Assembly (NCBI RefSeq): GCF_900143215.1
Contig: NZ_FRDM01000005.1
Span: forward strand, 1-64,000
DNA: 64,000 nucleotides
Reading direction: 5' to 3'
DNA from: Geodermatophilus obscurus
GTDB lineage: Bacteria > Actinomycetota > Actinomycetes > Mycobacteriales > Geodermatophilaceae
Shown: positions 51,867 through 60,310 of the stretch, piece by piece
How positions within the stretch are numbered: position 1 is the stretch's first letter
Layout: each line of letters begins with the position of its first letter
Made by a program: the position numbers and the translations under genes
The notes under the pieces: model-generated
Told to the model about the DNA's origin: nothing
Database searches by the model: none
The model's input: only the letters and a program-made list of their open reading frames with translations

Positions 51867-52097
51867 GTGACCACCAACAAGGAGCCCAGCCCCGAGGCCC
51901 GGGCCAACGTTCCCGAGCACAACGTCCACACGCGGGCTGACCTGCTGCCCGAGGAGGAGGCGCTCCACGGCAGCGGCATGGAGGAGGTCGCCGCCGAGGT
52001 GATCCTGGCCGAGTCCGAGGAGCGGACGGTGCACCCCGACCCGGACGACGCCCAGGGCGCGCACCGCCGGTCCGCCGAGACCGCGGACCTGCCCTGA
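51867..52097 (+). CDS. Small acidic protein, unknown function
   Basis: 76 residues from a GTG two bases after the previous stop. It is acidic and polar throughout (TNKEPSPEARANVPEHNVH; PEEEALHGSGMEEVAAEVI; PDPDDAQGAHRRSAETADLP) and probably disordered. No family is recognised. Its TGA stop overlaps the CTG that seems to start the thioesterase gene. Confidence 0.6.
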   Translation: MTTNKEPSPEARANVPEHNVHTRADLLPEEEALHGSGMEEVAAEVILAESEERTVHPDPDDAQGAHRRSAETADLP

Positions 52098-52486
52098 GCG
52101 CCCCGCACGAGCACGCCGTCCAGCTGCGCTGGTCGGACCCGGACTCCCTCGGCCACGTCAACCACGCCCGCGCGCTGAGCCTGATCGAGGACGCGCGGCT
52201 GGCGATGGCCGAGGGAGCGCCGGGGGACCGCGGGCTGATCCTCGCCCGGCTGGAGGTCGACTACCTGCGCCAGCTGTACTACCGGGTGGGCGAGCGGCTG
52301 TGCGTGCGCAGCACGGTGACCCGGCTGGGCACCAAGTCGCTCACCCTGCGGCAGGAGCTGGTGCAGGACGACGAGGTCGCCATCCGCGCCTCGGTGGTGA
52401 TGGTGCTGTTCGACTTCGCCACCGACGCGAGCCGGGTGATGACCGACGACGAGCGCGCCCACTGGTTCCGCTTCCAGGTGTGCTGA
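52094..52486 (+). CDS. Acyl-CoA thioesterase (4HBT hot-dog fold), apparent CTG start
   Basis: 130 residues if it begins at the CTG at 52094, which overlaps the preceding TGA as CTGA. No ATG, GTG or TTG is available in frame before the family block LRWSDPDSLGHVNHARALSLIEDARL, which contains the catalytic D and the HVNHA motif. The first ATG (52205) would delete that block. The remaining part (RLEVDYLRQLYYRVGERL, TRLGTKSLTLRQEL) is a normal 4HBT fold. Such enzymes hydrolyse acyl-CoA thioesters. It runs straight into the haloacetate-dehalogenase-like gene. Confidence 0.75.
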   Translation: MSAPHEHAVQLRWSDPDSLGHVNHARALSLIEDARLAMAEGAPGDRGLILARLEVDYLRQLYYRVGERLCVRSTVTRLGTKSLTLRQELVQDDEVAIRASVVMVLFDFATDASRVMTDDERAHWFRFQVC

Positions 52487-52487
52487 G

Positions 52488-53396
52488 GTGGCGTTCTTCC
52501 CCGGGTTCGCGGAGACGTGGCAGGAGGGGGCGGACGGCGTCCGGCTGCGGGTGCGGGTCGGTGGCGAGGGCCCACCCGTCGTCCTGCTGCACGGGCACCC
52601 GCGCACGCACACCACCTGGCACCGGGTCGCACCGTTGCTGGCCGCGGCCGGGCACACCGTCGTCTGCCCGGATCTGCGCGGCTACGGGCAGTCGTCCAAG
52701 CCGCCGACCACCGAGGACCACGAGCCCTGCTCCAAGCGCGCGATGGCCCGCGACGTGGTCGCGATGATGCAGGGTCTGGGACACGAGCGCTTCGCCGTCG
52801 TCGGGCACGACCGCGGCAGCTACGTCGCGCTGCGCACGGCCCTCGACCACCCCGGCGCCGTCACGCACCTCGCCGTCCTCGACTGCATCCCGATCATCGA
52901 GCACCTCGACCGGGCCGACGCCCGTTTCGCCGCCGCCTGGTGGCACTGGTTCTTCTACGCCCAGCCGGAGAAGCCCGAACTGGCGATCCTGGCCGACCCC
53001 GGCGCCTGGTACGGGGGCGACCCGGCGGTCATGGGGGAGGAGAACCACGCGGACTTCCGCCGGGCGATCGCCGACCCCGCCACGGTGCACGCCATGCTCG
53101 AGGACTACCGGGCCGGCCTGGGCGTGGACCGGGTCGCCGACGAGGCCGACCGGGCCGCCGGGCGGCGGGTCGGCTGCCCGACCCTGGTGCTCTGGTCGGC
53201 CCGCGACGACCTCGAAGAACTGCACGGCGATCCGCTGCGGATCTGGGCGGACTGGACCGGCGACCTGCGCGGCGGCGGCCGGATCGACAGCGGGCACCAC
53301 ATGGCCGAGGAGGCCCCGGAGGAGCTCGCGGCGGCGCTGGTCACGTTCCTCGCGACCGCGCGGCGGGGCGGTGACGGGTCCCAGGGCCCGGCGTAG
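52488..53396 (+). CDS. Haloacetate-dehalogenase-like alpha/beta hydrolase
   Basis: 302 residues from a GTG one base after the previous stop. The oxyanion block is VVLLHGHPRTHTTWH. The nucleophile elbow is GHDRGS, with Asp instead of Ser, as in fluoroacetate and haloalkane dehalogenases and epoxide hydrolases. WWHWFFYAQPEKPE fits the halide-pocket region of fluoroacetate dehalogenases, and SGHHMAEE supplies the His. It would hydrolyse a carbon-halogen bond or an epoxide. The substrate is inferred only from family pattern. Confidence 0.85.
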   Translation: MAFFPGFAETWQEGADGVRLRVRVGGEGPPVVLLHGHPRTHTTWHRVAPLLAAAGHTVVCPDLRGYGQSSKPPTTEDHEPCSKRAMARDVVAMMQGLGHERFAVVGHDRGSYVALRTALDHPGAVTHLAVLDCIPIIEHLDRADARFAAAWWHWFFYAQPEKPELAILADPGAWYGGDPAVMGEENHADFRRAIADPATVHAMLEDYRAGLGVDRVADEADRAAGRRVGCPTLVLWSARDDLEELHGDPLRIWADWTGDLRGGGRIDSGHHMAEEAPEELAAALVTFLATARRGGDGSQGPA

Positions 53397-53399
53397 CGT
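53394..53399 (+). promoter_or_regulatory. Predicted -10 box TAGCGT for the cupin gene
   Basis: TAGCGT overlaps the TAG stop of the upstream hydrolase and ends six bases before the cupin ATG at 53406, as in leaderless promoters. Confidence 0.4.
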
Positions 53400-53405
53400 C
53401 CCGGC

Positions 53406-53855
53406 ATGGCCGCTCCCTTCGCCCGGGACCACGACAGCGGCGAGCGCCTGGAGTTCTGGGGGACGACGATCGTCATCCGCGCGTCGGCGGACACCACCGG
53501 CGGTGCCTTCACCCTCTTCGAGGAGGAGACGCCGATCCTGGACACCTCGCGGCACGTGCACCGGGAGACCGACGAGCTCTACTACGTCGTCGAGGGCGAG
53601 CACGTCTTCGTGTGCGGGGACCAGGAGTTCACGGTGGGTCCGGGCGGGACGCTGTTCCTGCCGCACGGCGTGCCGCACTCGCACCGGCGGGTGGTCCCGC
53701 GGACCGGCCGGCTGCTGTGCATGACCTCCCCGGCCGGGTTCGAGGGCTTCTTCCGCGTCCTCGCCGAGGCGAGCCGCACGGGGGCGTCGTTCGACGAGGC
53801 CTACGAACGGGCCTCCCGGGAGCACGACGTCACCTGGCTGGGGGACGGCGACTGA
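53406..53855 (+). CDS. Cupin-domain protein
   Basis: 149 residues. The cupin barrel shows HVHRETDELYYVVEGEHVF (metal-binding H and E residues) and GGTLFLPHGVPHSHR (second motif). Single-cupin proteins of this sort are metal-binding enzymes or sensors of unknown substrate. Another cupin with similar layout lies at 59.5-60.0 kb. It appears leaderless. Confidence 0.85.
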   Translation: MAAPFARDHDSGERLEFWGTTIVIRASADTTGGAFTLFEEETPILDTSRHVHRETDELYYVVEGEHVFVCGDQEFTVGPGGTLFLPHGVPHSHRRVVPRTGRLLCMTSPAGFEGFFRVLAEASRTGASFDEAYERASREHDVTWLGDGD

Positions 53856-53884
53856 CGCCTCCGGGCGGCGGGTAACCGCCCGGC

Positions 53885-54307
53885 ATGCCCAAGACGACGA
53901 AGAGCGGGGACGCGAAGCAGGACGAGATCCCCAGCACCCTGGAGCGCTCGGACGAGAAGGCGCAGCGCACCTTCGCCAAGGCCCACGACTCGGCGATGGA
54001 CTCCTACGACGACGAGCGGCGCGCCAACCAGGTGGCCTGGGCCGCGGTGAAGCACACGCACGAGAAGGTCGGCGACCACTGGGAGCCGAAGGACCACAAG
54101 GGCCCGAGCGACGCGCAGGCCGAGGGCGGCCGGGACACCCACCGTGAGACCAAGGGCGGCGTCGACGCCAACGCCACCAAGGAGCACCTGATGGACGTCG
54201 CCAAGCGGCTGGACGTCAGCGGCCGGTCGAGGATGACCAAGGACGAGCTGGTCGACGCCATCCAGAAGGCGAACAACAAGGCGACGGCGGACGCCCGCCG
54301 CACGTGA
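53885..54307 (+). CDS. ChaB-like protein with C-terminal Rho_N-type domain
   Basis: 140 residues. Residues about 12-75 match the ChaB pattern (LPSTLERSDEKAQRTFAKAHDSAMDSYDD.. and ANQVAWAAVKHTHEKVGDHW). Residues about 100-136 match the small helical Rho N-terminal/SAP-like fold (TKEHLMDVAKRLDVSGRSRMTKDELVDAIQKAN), which often binds nucleic acid. It is very rich in charged residues. In actinobacteria such pairs are linked to DNA or stress, but no function is established. Confidence 0.85.
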   Translation: MPKTTKSGDAKQDEIPSTLERSDEKAQRTFAKAHDSAMDSYDDERRANQVAWAAVKHTHEKVGDHWEPKDHKGPSDAQAEGGRDTHRETKGGVDANATKEHLMDVAKRLDVSGRSRMTKDELVDAIQKANNKATADARRT

Positions 54308-54344
54308 TGCGACGCCGGGTGCCCCAGCCGTCACGAGCCGGACC

Positions 54345-54350
54345 TACGGT
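54345..54350 (+). promoter_or_regulatory. Predicted -10 box TACGGT within a palindrome before the M1 peptidase gene
   Basis: TACGGT ends six bases before the ATG at 54357 (leaderless pattern). It lies in the 17-base palindrome CCGGACCTACGGTCCGG (54339-54355), which places possible operator arms directly on the box. Confidence 0.4.
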
Positions 54351-54356
54351 CCGGCC

Positions 54357-55757
54357 ATGAGACGACCCCTCGTGGTGGCGGGAACCGTCCTCGTCCTGGC
54401 CTGCCCGCTGCTGGTGACCACACCCGCCCTCGCCGACCACTACGACCCCGGGAGCCCGTCGGGAGGTGACCCCTACTTCCCGGCCGCGGGCAACGGCGGC
54501 TACGACGTCGGCCACTACGACCTGACGCTGGCCTACGACCCCACGAGCGGGCGGCTGGACGGTGCCGCGGTCGTCACCCTCACCACGACCGCCGACCTCG
54601 ACCGGTTCAACCTGGACCTGCGTGGGCTCACCGCGACCTCGGTGACCGTCGACGGGCGGCCTGCGGGCTTCGAGCAGCAGCCGCCGGGTGAGCTCGTCGT
54701 CCGACCGCGGCCGAAGCTCGAGGCGGACACCACGCACCGGGTGACCGTCGTCTACGGCGGCGTCCCGGGCCAGCCGGTCGACTCGACGGGCGCGCTCTAC
54801 GGGTTCGTCAGCTTCCCGGACGGCGCCTTCGTCGCCAACGAGCCCGACGGCGCCCCGACGTGGTACCCGGTCAACGACGTCCCGACCGACAAGGCGACCT
54901 ACGACTTCCGCATCACGGTGCCCGAGGGCAAGACGGCGGTCGCCAACGGCGAGCCGGTCGGCGCCCCGGTGACGGCGGAGGGTCGGACCACCTTCGTGTG
55001 GCGGGCGACGGACCCGATGGCCAGCTACCTGTCGACGGCGTCCATCGGCGACTACGTCGCGACGACGCGGACGGGACCTGGCGGCCTGCCGATCCTCGAA
55101 TTCGTGGAGCGCGACCTCACCGCGGCGAACCGCGCGACGACCCAGGCCAGCCTGGCGCTGCAGCCGCAGATGATCGACTTCTTCGTCGACCTGTACGGCC
55201 CGTACCCGTTCAGCTCGTTCGGCGCGATCGTCGACGACGACTCCGTCGAGTACGCGCTGGAGACGCAGACGCGGCCGGTCTACTCAGGGGTCGCCAGTGA
55301 GTCGACCGTCGCCCACGAGCTCGCCCACCAGTGGGTTGGCAACAGCGTCTCGCCGGAGACCTGGCGCGACATCTGGCTCAACGAGGGCTTCGCGACCTAC
55401 TCGGGGTGGATGTGGGCCGAGTCCCGCGGCGGCCCGACCGCGCAGCAACGGTTCGAGGAGGTCCGCGCGACGCCGGCCGAGGACCCGTTCTGGGCCGTCC
55501 CGCCCGGCGACCCCGGCCCGGCCGACCTGTTCGCTCCCGCGGTCTACGACCGCAGCGCGGCGGCCCTGCACGCGTTGCGGGGGGAGATCGGGGAGGAGCC
55601 GTTCCGCACCCTCCTGCGCCGGTGGGCGACGGAGAACGCCGGCGGCAACGTCAGCAGCGCCGACCTGGTCGCGCTGGCCGAGGAGGTCAGCGGCCAGGAC
55701 CTCGGCGCCTTCTTCACCACCTGGATCGACACCCCGGGCAAGCCGGTCACCTGGTGA
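54357..55757 (+). CDS. Secreted M1-family metallopeptidase
   Basis: 466 residues. An N-terminal signal peptide is visible (RRPLVVAGTVLVLACPLLVTTPALA). The zinc site is HELAH (H320, E321, H324) and NEGFA (E343), with exactly 18 residues between H324 and E343. The exopeptidase region has AANEPDGAPTWYPVND. The protein is short for an M1 aminopeptidase because the long C-terminal helical domain is missing, a form seen in other actinobacteria. It would act outside the cell on peptides. Confidence 0.9.
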   Translation: MRRPLVVAGTVLVLACPLLVTTPALADHYDPGSPSGGDPYFPAAGNGGYDVGHYDLTLAYDPTSGRLDGAAVVTLTTTADLDRFNLDLRGLTATSVTVDGRPAGFEQQPPGELVVRPRPKLEADTTHRVTVVYGGVPGQPVDSTGALYGFVSFPDGAFVANEPDGAPTWYPVNDVPTDKATYDFRITVPEGKTAVANGEPVGAPVTAEGRTTFVWRATDPMASYLSTASIGDYVATTRTGPGGLPILEFVERDLTAANRATTQASLALQPQMIDFFVDLYGPYPFSSFGAIVDDDSVEYALETQTRPVYSGVASESTVAHELAHQWVGNSVSPETWRDIWLNEGFATYSGWMWAESRGGPTAQQRFEEVRATPAEDPFWAVPPGDPGPADLFAPAVYDRSAAALHALRGEIGEEPFRTLLRRWATENAGGNVSSADLVALAEEVSGQDLGAFFTTWIDTPGKPVTW

Positions 55758-55844
55758 ACCGGGGCAGCGCGTCCACCCGGCCGCCGGCCGGACGCGCCGC
55801 ACCGGTGGCGTTCCGGATCCGGGCCCGGCGGGTAGTCCGACGGC

Positions 55845-56825
55845 ATGGCCGACACCCGACCCGTCCGCGACCAGGTGGTCGTCGTCCTCGGTGCCTCCAG
55901 CGGCATCGGGCGGGCGACGGCGCTGGAGTTCGCGCGACAGGGCTGCACCCGGATTGTCGTCGCCTCCCGCGGTGAGGAGGCCCTCGGCACGCTGGTCGAG
56001 GAGCTCACGCGGAAGGGCGCGGAGGCGGTCGCCGTCCCCACCGACATCACCGACCAGGCCGCCGTCCGGGCGCTGGTCGACGCCGCCGAAGCACGCTTCG
56101 GCCGGATCGACACCTTCGTGACCGTGCCCGGCGTGGGCATCTGGGGGTCGGTGAAGCAGATCGACCTCGACGAGTTCCGCCGGGTCACCGAGGTCAACTA
56201 CCTCGGTCACGTGGCCACCGCGCAGGCCGCCGTCCCGGCGCTCGAGCGGGCCGGCGGCGGCGTGCTGATCGGCATCGGCTCGGTGGAGGGCTACCGGTCC
56301 ATCCCGCTGCACGCGCCGTACTCGGCGAGCAAGTTCGCGCTGCGCGCCTTCTACGACGCGCTGCGGATGGAGCTCGCGGAGGAGGGCTCGCCGGTCGAGG
56401 TCAGCCAGATCCTGCCCGCCGGGATCGCCACGCCGTTCTTCGAGCACGCCCGCACCAAGCTCGGCTCGATGCCCAAGCCACCGCCGCCGGTGTACGCGCC
56501 CGAACTGGTCGCCGAGGCGGTCGTCCGGGCGTCGGTGCACCCGCGCCGGGAGATCCCGGTGGGCGACGCCGCGCTGGGCTTCATCGCCGGGCAGCGGTTC
56601 AGCCCGGCGCTCACCGACGCGGTGCTGTCGCTGACCGGCCGGCAGCTGCAGACCACCGACCGCCCCGACGACGGCACCGACATCCTCGACAGCCCGACGC
56701 CGGGCCCGGGCCGGGTGCGCGGCGCCTTCGCCGACCAGGTGCTCACCACGAGCCCGGTCACCCGGGTCGCCGGCGTCGTGGCGCGGCCGGGCGAGCTGCT
56801 GCTGCGCGCGATCAAGCGGCGGTGA
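55845..56825 (+). CDS. Short-chain dehydrogenase/reductase
   Basis: 326 residues. The NAD(P) motif is VVVLGASSGIGRAT and the active-site YxxxK is APYSASKFALRAF; a Ser is nearby in GIGSVEGYRS. The sequence beyond residue 250 is an unusual extension with a disordered stretch (PDDGTDILDSPTPGPGR), perhaps for membrane or partner contact. The substrate is unknown. Its stop codon is directly adjacent to the stop of the convergent M24 peptidase gene. Confidence 0.9.
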   Translation: MADTRPVRDQVVVVLGASSGIGRATALEFARQGCTRIVVASRGEEALGTLVEELTRKGAEAVAVPTDITDQAAVRALVDAAEARFGRIDTFVTVPGVGIWGSVKQIDLDEFRRVTEVNYLGHVATAQAAVPALERAGGGVLIGIGSVEGYRSIPLHAPYSASKFALRAFYDALRMELAEEGSPVEVSQILPAGIATPFFEHARTKLGSMPKPPPPVYAPELVAEAVVRASVHPRREIPVGDAALGFIAGQRFSPALTDAVLSLTGRQLQTTDRPDDGTDILDSPTPGPGRVRGAFADQVLTTSPVTRVAGVVARPGELLLRAIKRR

Positions 56826-58136
56826 TCACGCTCCGGGGATGAGCAGCAGCTCGGTCTGCCGGTCGCCGAGGTAGGTCACGCCGTCCTCGGTGAGGACCAC
56901 GCCCTCCTCCAGCGCCATGCGCACCGGCTGCCCGTGCCACTCGGCCACCGGCACCCGCACGCACAGCTCGAGGGCGTAGACGGTGTCGGGGCGCAGCACC
57001 CGGTCGCCGGCGCCGGGCACGCCGCGCTGGTCGTCCCACCGGCCGATCGCCGGTCCCGCGCCGTGGCCGTGGACGCCGATCGGGTGCGAGTAGATGTCGC
57101 CGTCGATGCCCTCGGCCGCCGCGGCCCGCCGGACCGCGGCCAGCACCTCGTTGCCGGTGCGGCCGGCGACGAGCTCCGCCGTGGTGAGGTCCTGCAGCCG
57201 GTTGCCCACGGCCAGCGCCTGCTGCAGACCGGCCGGCGCGTCCGTCTCGCCGCGGCGCAGCACGTAGCCGTTGCGCTGGCTGTCGGTCCGCAGGCCGAGG
57301 CTGGACGAGCCGACGTCGCAGTGCACCAGGTCGCCGGGCTCCACCGGCACGTCGAGGGGGACGGCGGGCAGCAGGACGCCCTGCTCGCAGCGCGGCGCCA
57401 CCCCCGCGCGCTGCACGTCGACCACCGGGTGGAACCACGGCTCGACGCCCAGGTCGGACAGCCGCTGGCGGATCCACCAGGCCAGGTCGGTGCCGGTGGA
57501 CACACCGGCGGTCAGGACGGCGGGGGAGAAGGCCTCCTCGACCACCTCGCGCACCCGCCGGTTGAGGCCGTCCAGGACGGTGATCTCCTCCGGCAGCCGC
57601 GTCTCCAGCCAGCCGACCGCCAGCTCCTCGGCCGGCACCAGCCGGTCGGCCCACGGCCCCAGCGCCTCGGTGAGCCGACGGTGCTCGCTGTGCGACAGCC
57701 CGTCGGCGAGGGCGAAGTCCGCGGAGACGTCGATGCCGATCCGCTGCGGTGCGGCCTGCTCGACGATGCGGCGCACCTCGGCCCACTGGGTGTCCTCGGC
57801 CGGGAGGCGTTCGCCGTCCTCGGGGGACCAGGCCGGCAGGAACTGGCCCACCGGATAGCGGGAGACCGCGGCCGCGGTGACGCCGTCGTCGCTGCGGTGC
57901 AGCACGAGGATCGTGCGCCGGCGGGCCGAGAGCCAGGTGGCCGGGAGCAGCGTGGCCAGCACCGGGTCCTCGTTGTACTCGCGGCCGACGACCAGCCACA
58001 GGTCGATGCCGGCGCGGTCCATCAGCCCGGGCAGCAGGTCGAGCAGCCGCTGGGTCAGCCACCGGTCGCGGACGTCGGCCTGCTCGCGCAGCGGCAGCGG
58101 CACCGTGCGGGTCGGGTCCGGCGCGACGAGCGTCAT
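56826..58136 (-). CDS. M24-family metallopeptidase (Xaa-Pro peptidase type)
   Basis: 436 residues from the ATG at 58136; an in-frame GTG at 58169 is the alternative start. The five metal ligands are placeable: D in VHCDVGSSSLG, D in RTDSQRNGY, H in HPIGVHGHGAGP, E in YALELCVRVP and E in RMALEEGVVL. The N-terminal half is the creatinase-like domain. It would remove N-terminal residues next to proline or act on related amides. It follows the second diguanylate cyclase gene on the same strand. Confidence 0.88.
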   Translation of the reverse strand: MTLVAPDPTRTVPLPLREQADVRDRWLTQRLLDLLPGLMDRAGIDLWLVVGREYNEDPVLATLLPATWLSARRRTILVLHRSDDGVTAAAVSRYPVGQFLPAWSPEDGERLPAEDTQWAEVRRIVEQAAPQRIGIDVSADFALADGLSHSEHRRLTEALGPWADRLVPAEELAVGWLETRLPEEITVLDGLNRRVREVVEEAFSPAVLTAGVSTGTDLAWWIRQRLSDLGVEPWFHPVVDVQRAGVAPRCEQGVLLPAVPLDVPVEPGDLVHCDVGSSSLGLRTDSQRNGYVLRRGETDAPAGLQQALAVGNRLQDLTTAELVAGRTGNEVLAAVRRAAAAEGIDGDIYSHPIGVHGHGAGPAIGRWDDQRGVPGAGDRVLRPDTVYALELCVRVPVAEWHGQPVRMALEEGVVLTEDGVTYLGDRQTELLLIPGA

Positions 58137-58214
58137 GTACAGAGTGGAGCAGAGAACCGGCGTCCCCACCGGTCGAGACGGGGTGGCCGCGTCGTGGGGG
58201 TGAGGGGTCCTCCG

Positions 58215-59360
58215 TCAGGCGGCGCCGCCGGTCGCACGTCCGGTCGGCGGGATGCTGTCGGCGAAGCGTCCGCTGCGCTGCCGGGGCAGGACGGCGGCCA
58301 CGCGGTCGCGGCCGGCCTGCTTCGCCTCGTACATCGCGACGTCGGCGGAGTCGACCAGCCGCCACATCGCGTCACCGGCATCCTCGCCGTCCACCGGTCG
58401 GGTCAGCGCGATGCCGATCGAGGCGGTCACCGTGTGCCCCTCGTCGGTCCGGCTGGTGCGCACCGCCGCCCGCAGCCGCTCGGCCAGCCGGTGCGCCTCG
58501 GCCGGGTCGCTGACCAACCCGAGCACGATCAGCTCCTCACCGCCGATGCGCGCCAGCACGTCGCTGGGCCGCACCGTGGCCGCCAAGGACGTCGCCACCG
58601 CCCGCAGCACGGCGTCCCCGGCGGCGTGCCCGTGGGCGTCGTTCAGCTGCTTGAAGTGGTCGAGGTCCAGGACCATCGCAGCCACCCGCGACCCCTCGCG
58701 GCGGGCCTGCCGCCAGACCCGCGGGGCCTGCTCGACGAGGAAGCGCCGGTTGGCCAGCCCGGTGAGCGGGTCCTGGTGGGACAGCGCCTGCGTGGCCTCG
58801 AGCAGCCGCTGCACCCGGCGGCGCAGCACGTAGACGCCGAACGCCGCGGTGTTCAGGGCGCCGGCGCTGATCGCCACCTGCACGGCGATCGACAGGATCC
58901 CGTCGTAGGTGTGCCCGAGGGCGACCGTGCAGGCCACCACCGTCGCCAGCATGGTGGCGCCCAGCATCCCGGGGCCGAGGAACCAGGCGGCGACGAACGA
59001 GGGGAACAGCAGCATCAGCGGGGTCGCCTGCGCCGGCTCGGAGATGCTGAAGACGACGATCACGTAGACGACCTCGACGAGCAGCACCAGTCCGAAGGTC
59101 TGCCATCGGCCGATCCGCTGCCGAACGGCCAGCGAGACGGCGGCCGCCAGGCAGGCGGCCATCGCAAGGGTGTAGCCGCTGCGGGTGGCGCCCTGGTGCA
59201 GCGTCCCGTCGACGAAGAGGTTCGCCATGCCGATGAGGCCGGCGACGAAGGTGAGGGCGGCGAGGGCGAGCGCCGCGATCCGGTGTTCCGGCCCCGGGCT
59301 GACGGCTGTGCCGTACCGCCTCAGCAGTGTGTCGGTCTCCTTGCGTCGCCACCCCGTCAC
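58215..59360 (-). CDS. Membrane diguanylate cyclase (GGDEF)
   Basis: 381 residues from the GTG at 59360-59358. Six or so membrane helices fill the first 190 residues. The GGDEF domain has LSHQDPLTGLANRRF, DLDHFKQLNDAHGHAAGDAVLR and the signature as GGEEL, the accepted variant, so activity is likely. There is no EAL domain. With the GGDEF-EAL protein at 21.6-23.9 kb it gives two cyclic-di-GMP proteins in the window, in keeping with surface or pilus behaviour being controlled. Confidence 0.9.
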   Translation of the reverse strand: MTGWRRKETDTLLRRYGTAVSPGPEHRIAALALAALTFVAGLIGMANLFVDGTLHQGATRSGYTLAMAACLAAAVSLAVRQRIGRWQTFGLVLLVEVVYVIVVFSISEPAQATPLMLLFPSFVAAWFLGPGMLGATMLATVVACTVALGHTYDGILSIAVQVAISAGALNTAAFGVYVLRRRVQRLLEATQALSHQDPLTGLANRRFLVEQAPRVWRQARREGSRVAAMVLDLDHFKQLNDAHGHAAGDAVLRAVATSLAATVRPSDVLARIGGEELIVLGLVSDPAEAHRLAERLRAAVRTSRTDEGHTVTASIGIALTRPVDGEDAGDAMWRLVDSADVAMYEAKQAGRDRVAAVLPRQRSGRFADSIPPTGRATGGAA

Positions 59361-59477
59361 GGGAACAGCATGCCGTACCAGGCGGTTCCGGAGGAACTGC
59401 CGTTGCACTCTCGTCACCACCTGTCCCCGCCGCCGGACGGGTCGACGCCGCCGCACGTCGGTGCCAGGGTGGCGCCC

Positions 59478-59951
59478 GTGTCCCACCCGGATCCCGGCAC
59501 GGTCGTCGTCCGCACCCTCGCCGAGCACCCGATGGTCGAGGCCGGGGGGTCCAGCGCGCTGCGCATGGTCGCGCCCGGCTCGGAGACGGCCGGCCGCTTC
59601 GGCCTGGTCGAGTACCGGCTCGCGCCGCACAGCCCGGGCGCCGCGCCGCACTACCACCAGACGTTCTCCGAGTCGTTCTACGTGCTCGCCGGCCGGCTGA
59701 CCGTGTACGCCGACGGGGCGTGGCGGCCGTATTCGGCGGGGGACTTCGCGCTGGTGCACGAGCGCGGCGTGCACGGCTTCCGCAACGACGGCGACGAGCC
59801 GGCCGACTTCCTCATCCTCTTCGCGCCCGGCATCGCCCGGGAGCACTTCTTCGCCGAGATGGCCGAGCTGCGCCGCAGCGGCCGGACGCCTACCCCGGAG
59901 GAGATGACCGCCTTCTACGCCCGGCACGACCAGGTGATGGTCGACGTCTGA
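59478..59951 (+). CDS. Cupin-domain protein
   Basis: 157 residues from a GTG at 59478. Cupin motifs are APHYHQTFSESFYVLAGRLTVY and GDFALVHERGVHGFRNDG, both with His ligands. The fold resembles quercetin dioxygenase-like single cupins. The substrate is unknown. CAGGGT at 59465-59470 may be a weak leaderless -10 box. Confidence 0.85.
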   Translation: MSHPDPGTVVVRTLAEHPMVEAGGSSALRMVAPGSETAGRFGLVEYRLAPHSPGAAPHYHQTFSESFYVLAGRLTVYADGAWRPYSAGDFALVHERGVHGFRNDGDEPADFLILFAPGIAREHFFAEMAELRRSGRTPTPEEMTAFYARHDQVMVDV

Positions 59952-59994
59952 CCGGGCAGGGAACGGGCAGCGGACGACGACCGAGGAGGACGAC

Positions 59995-60177
59995 ATGGCG
60001 CAGGGACCGTGGTTCTACTGCCTCAAGCACCACACCGTGGAGGACCGGGACGGGTGCGCCGAGCGCCACCGCCTGGGCCCGTACGCGACCCGCGAGGAGG
60101 CCGAGCACGCGCTGCAGTCGGTCGCCGAGCGCGAGGAGCAGCTGACCGAGGAGGACCGCCGCTGGCAGGGCGACTGA
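59995..60177 (+). CDS. Small conserved actinobacterial protein (60 residues)
   Basis: Starts at an ATG with GAGGAGG about seven bases upstream. The sequence MAQGPWFYCLKHHTVEDRDGC, then RLGPYATREEAEHALQSVAE, has a WFYCLKHH.VE...GC pattern and a SPOR-like GPY.T.EEA.. turn that I recognise as common in actinobacteria. It has two cysteines and two adjacent histidines that could bind a metal. The function is unknown. Confidence 0.85.
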   Translation: MAQGPWFYCLKHHTVEDRDGCAERHRLGPYATREEAEHALQSVAEREEQLTEEDRRWQGD

Positions 60178-60310
60178 CGACGGACCACCCTCCTCCCCAC
60201 GCCTCGCCAGCCCGGCGCGGGCTTCTGGGAGGGTGGCCGGTCCGGTCCGTTCCCAGGGCATGATCGGCGGTGATGACGCCGGGCGGTCCGGCGGCGCAGG
60301 AGGAGGACGC

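Noticed and set aside
56934-59477. Plus-strand open frame upstream of the cupin gene
   Set aside because: Antisense to the M24 peptidase and diguanylate cyclase genes; only the cupin part from 59478 is supported.
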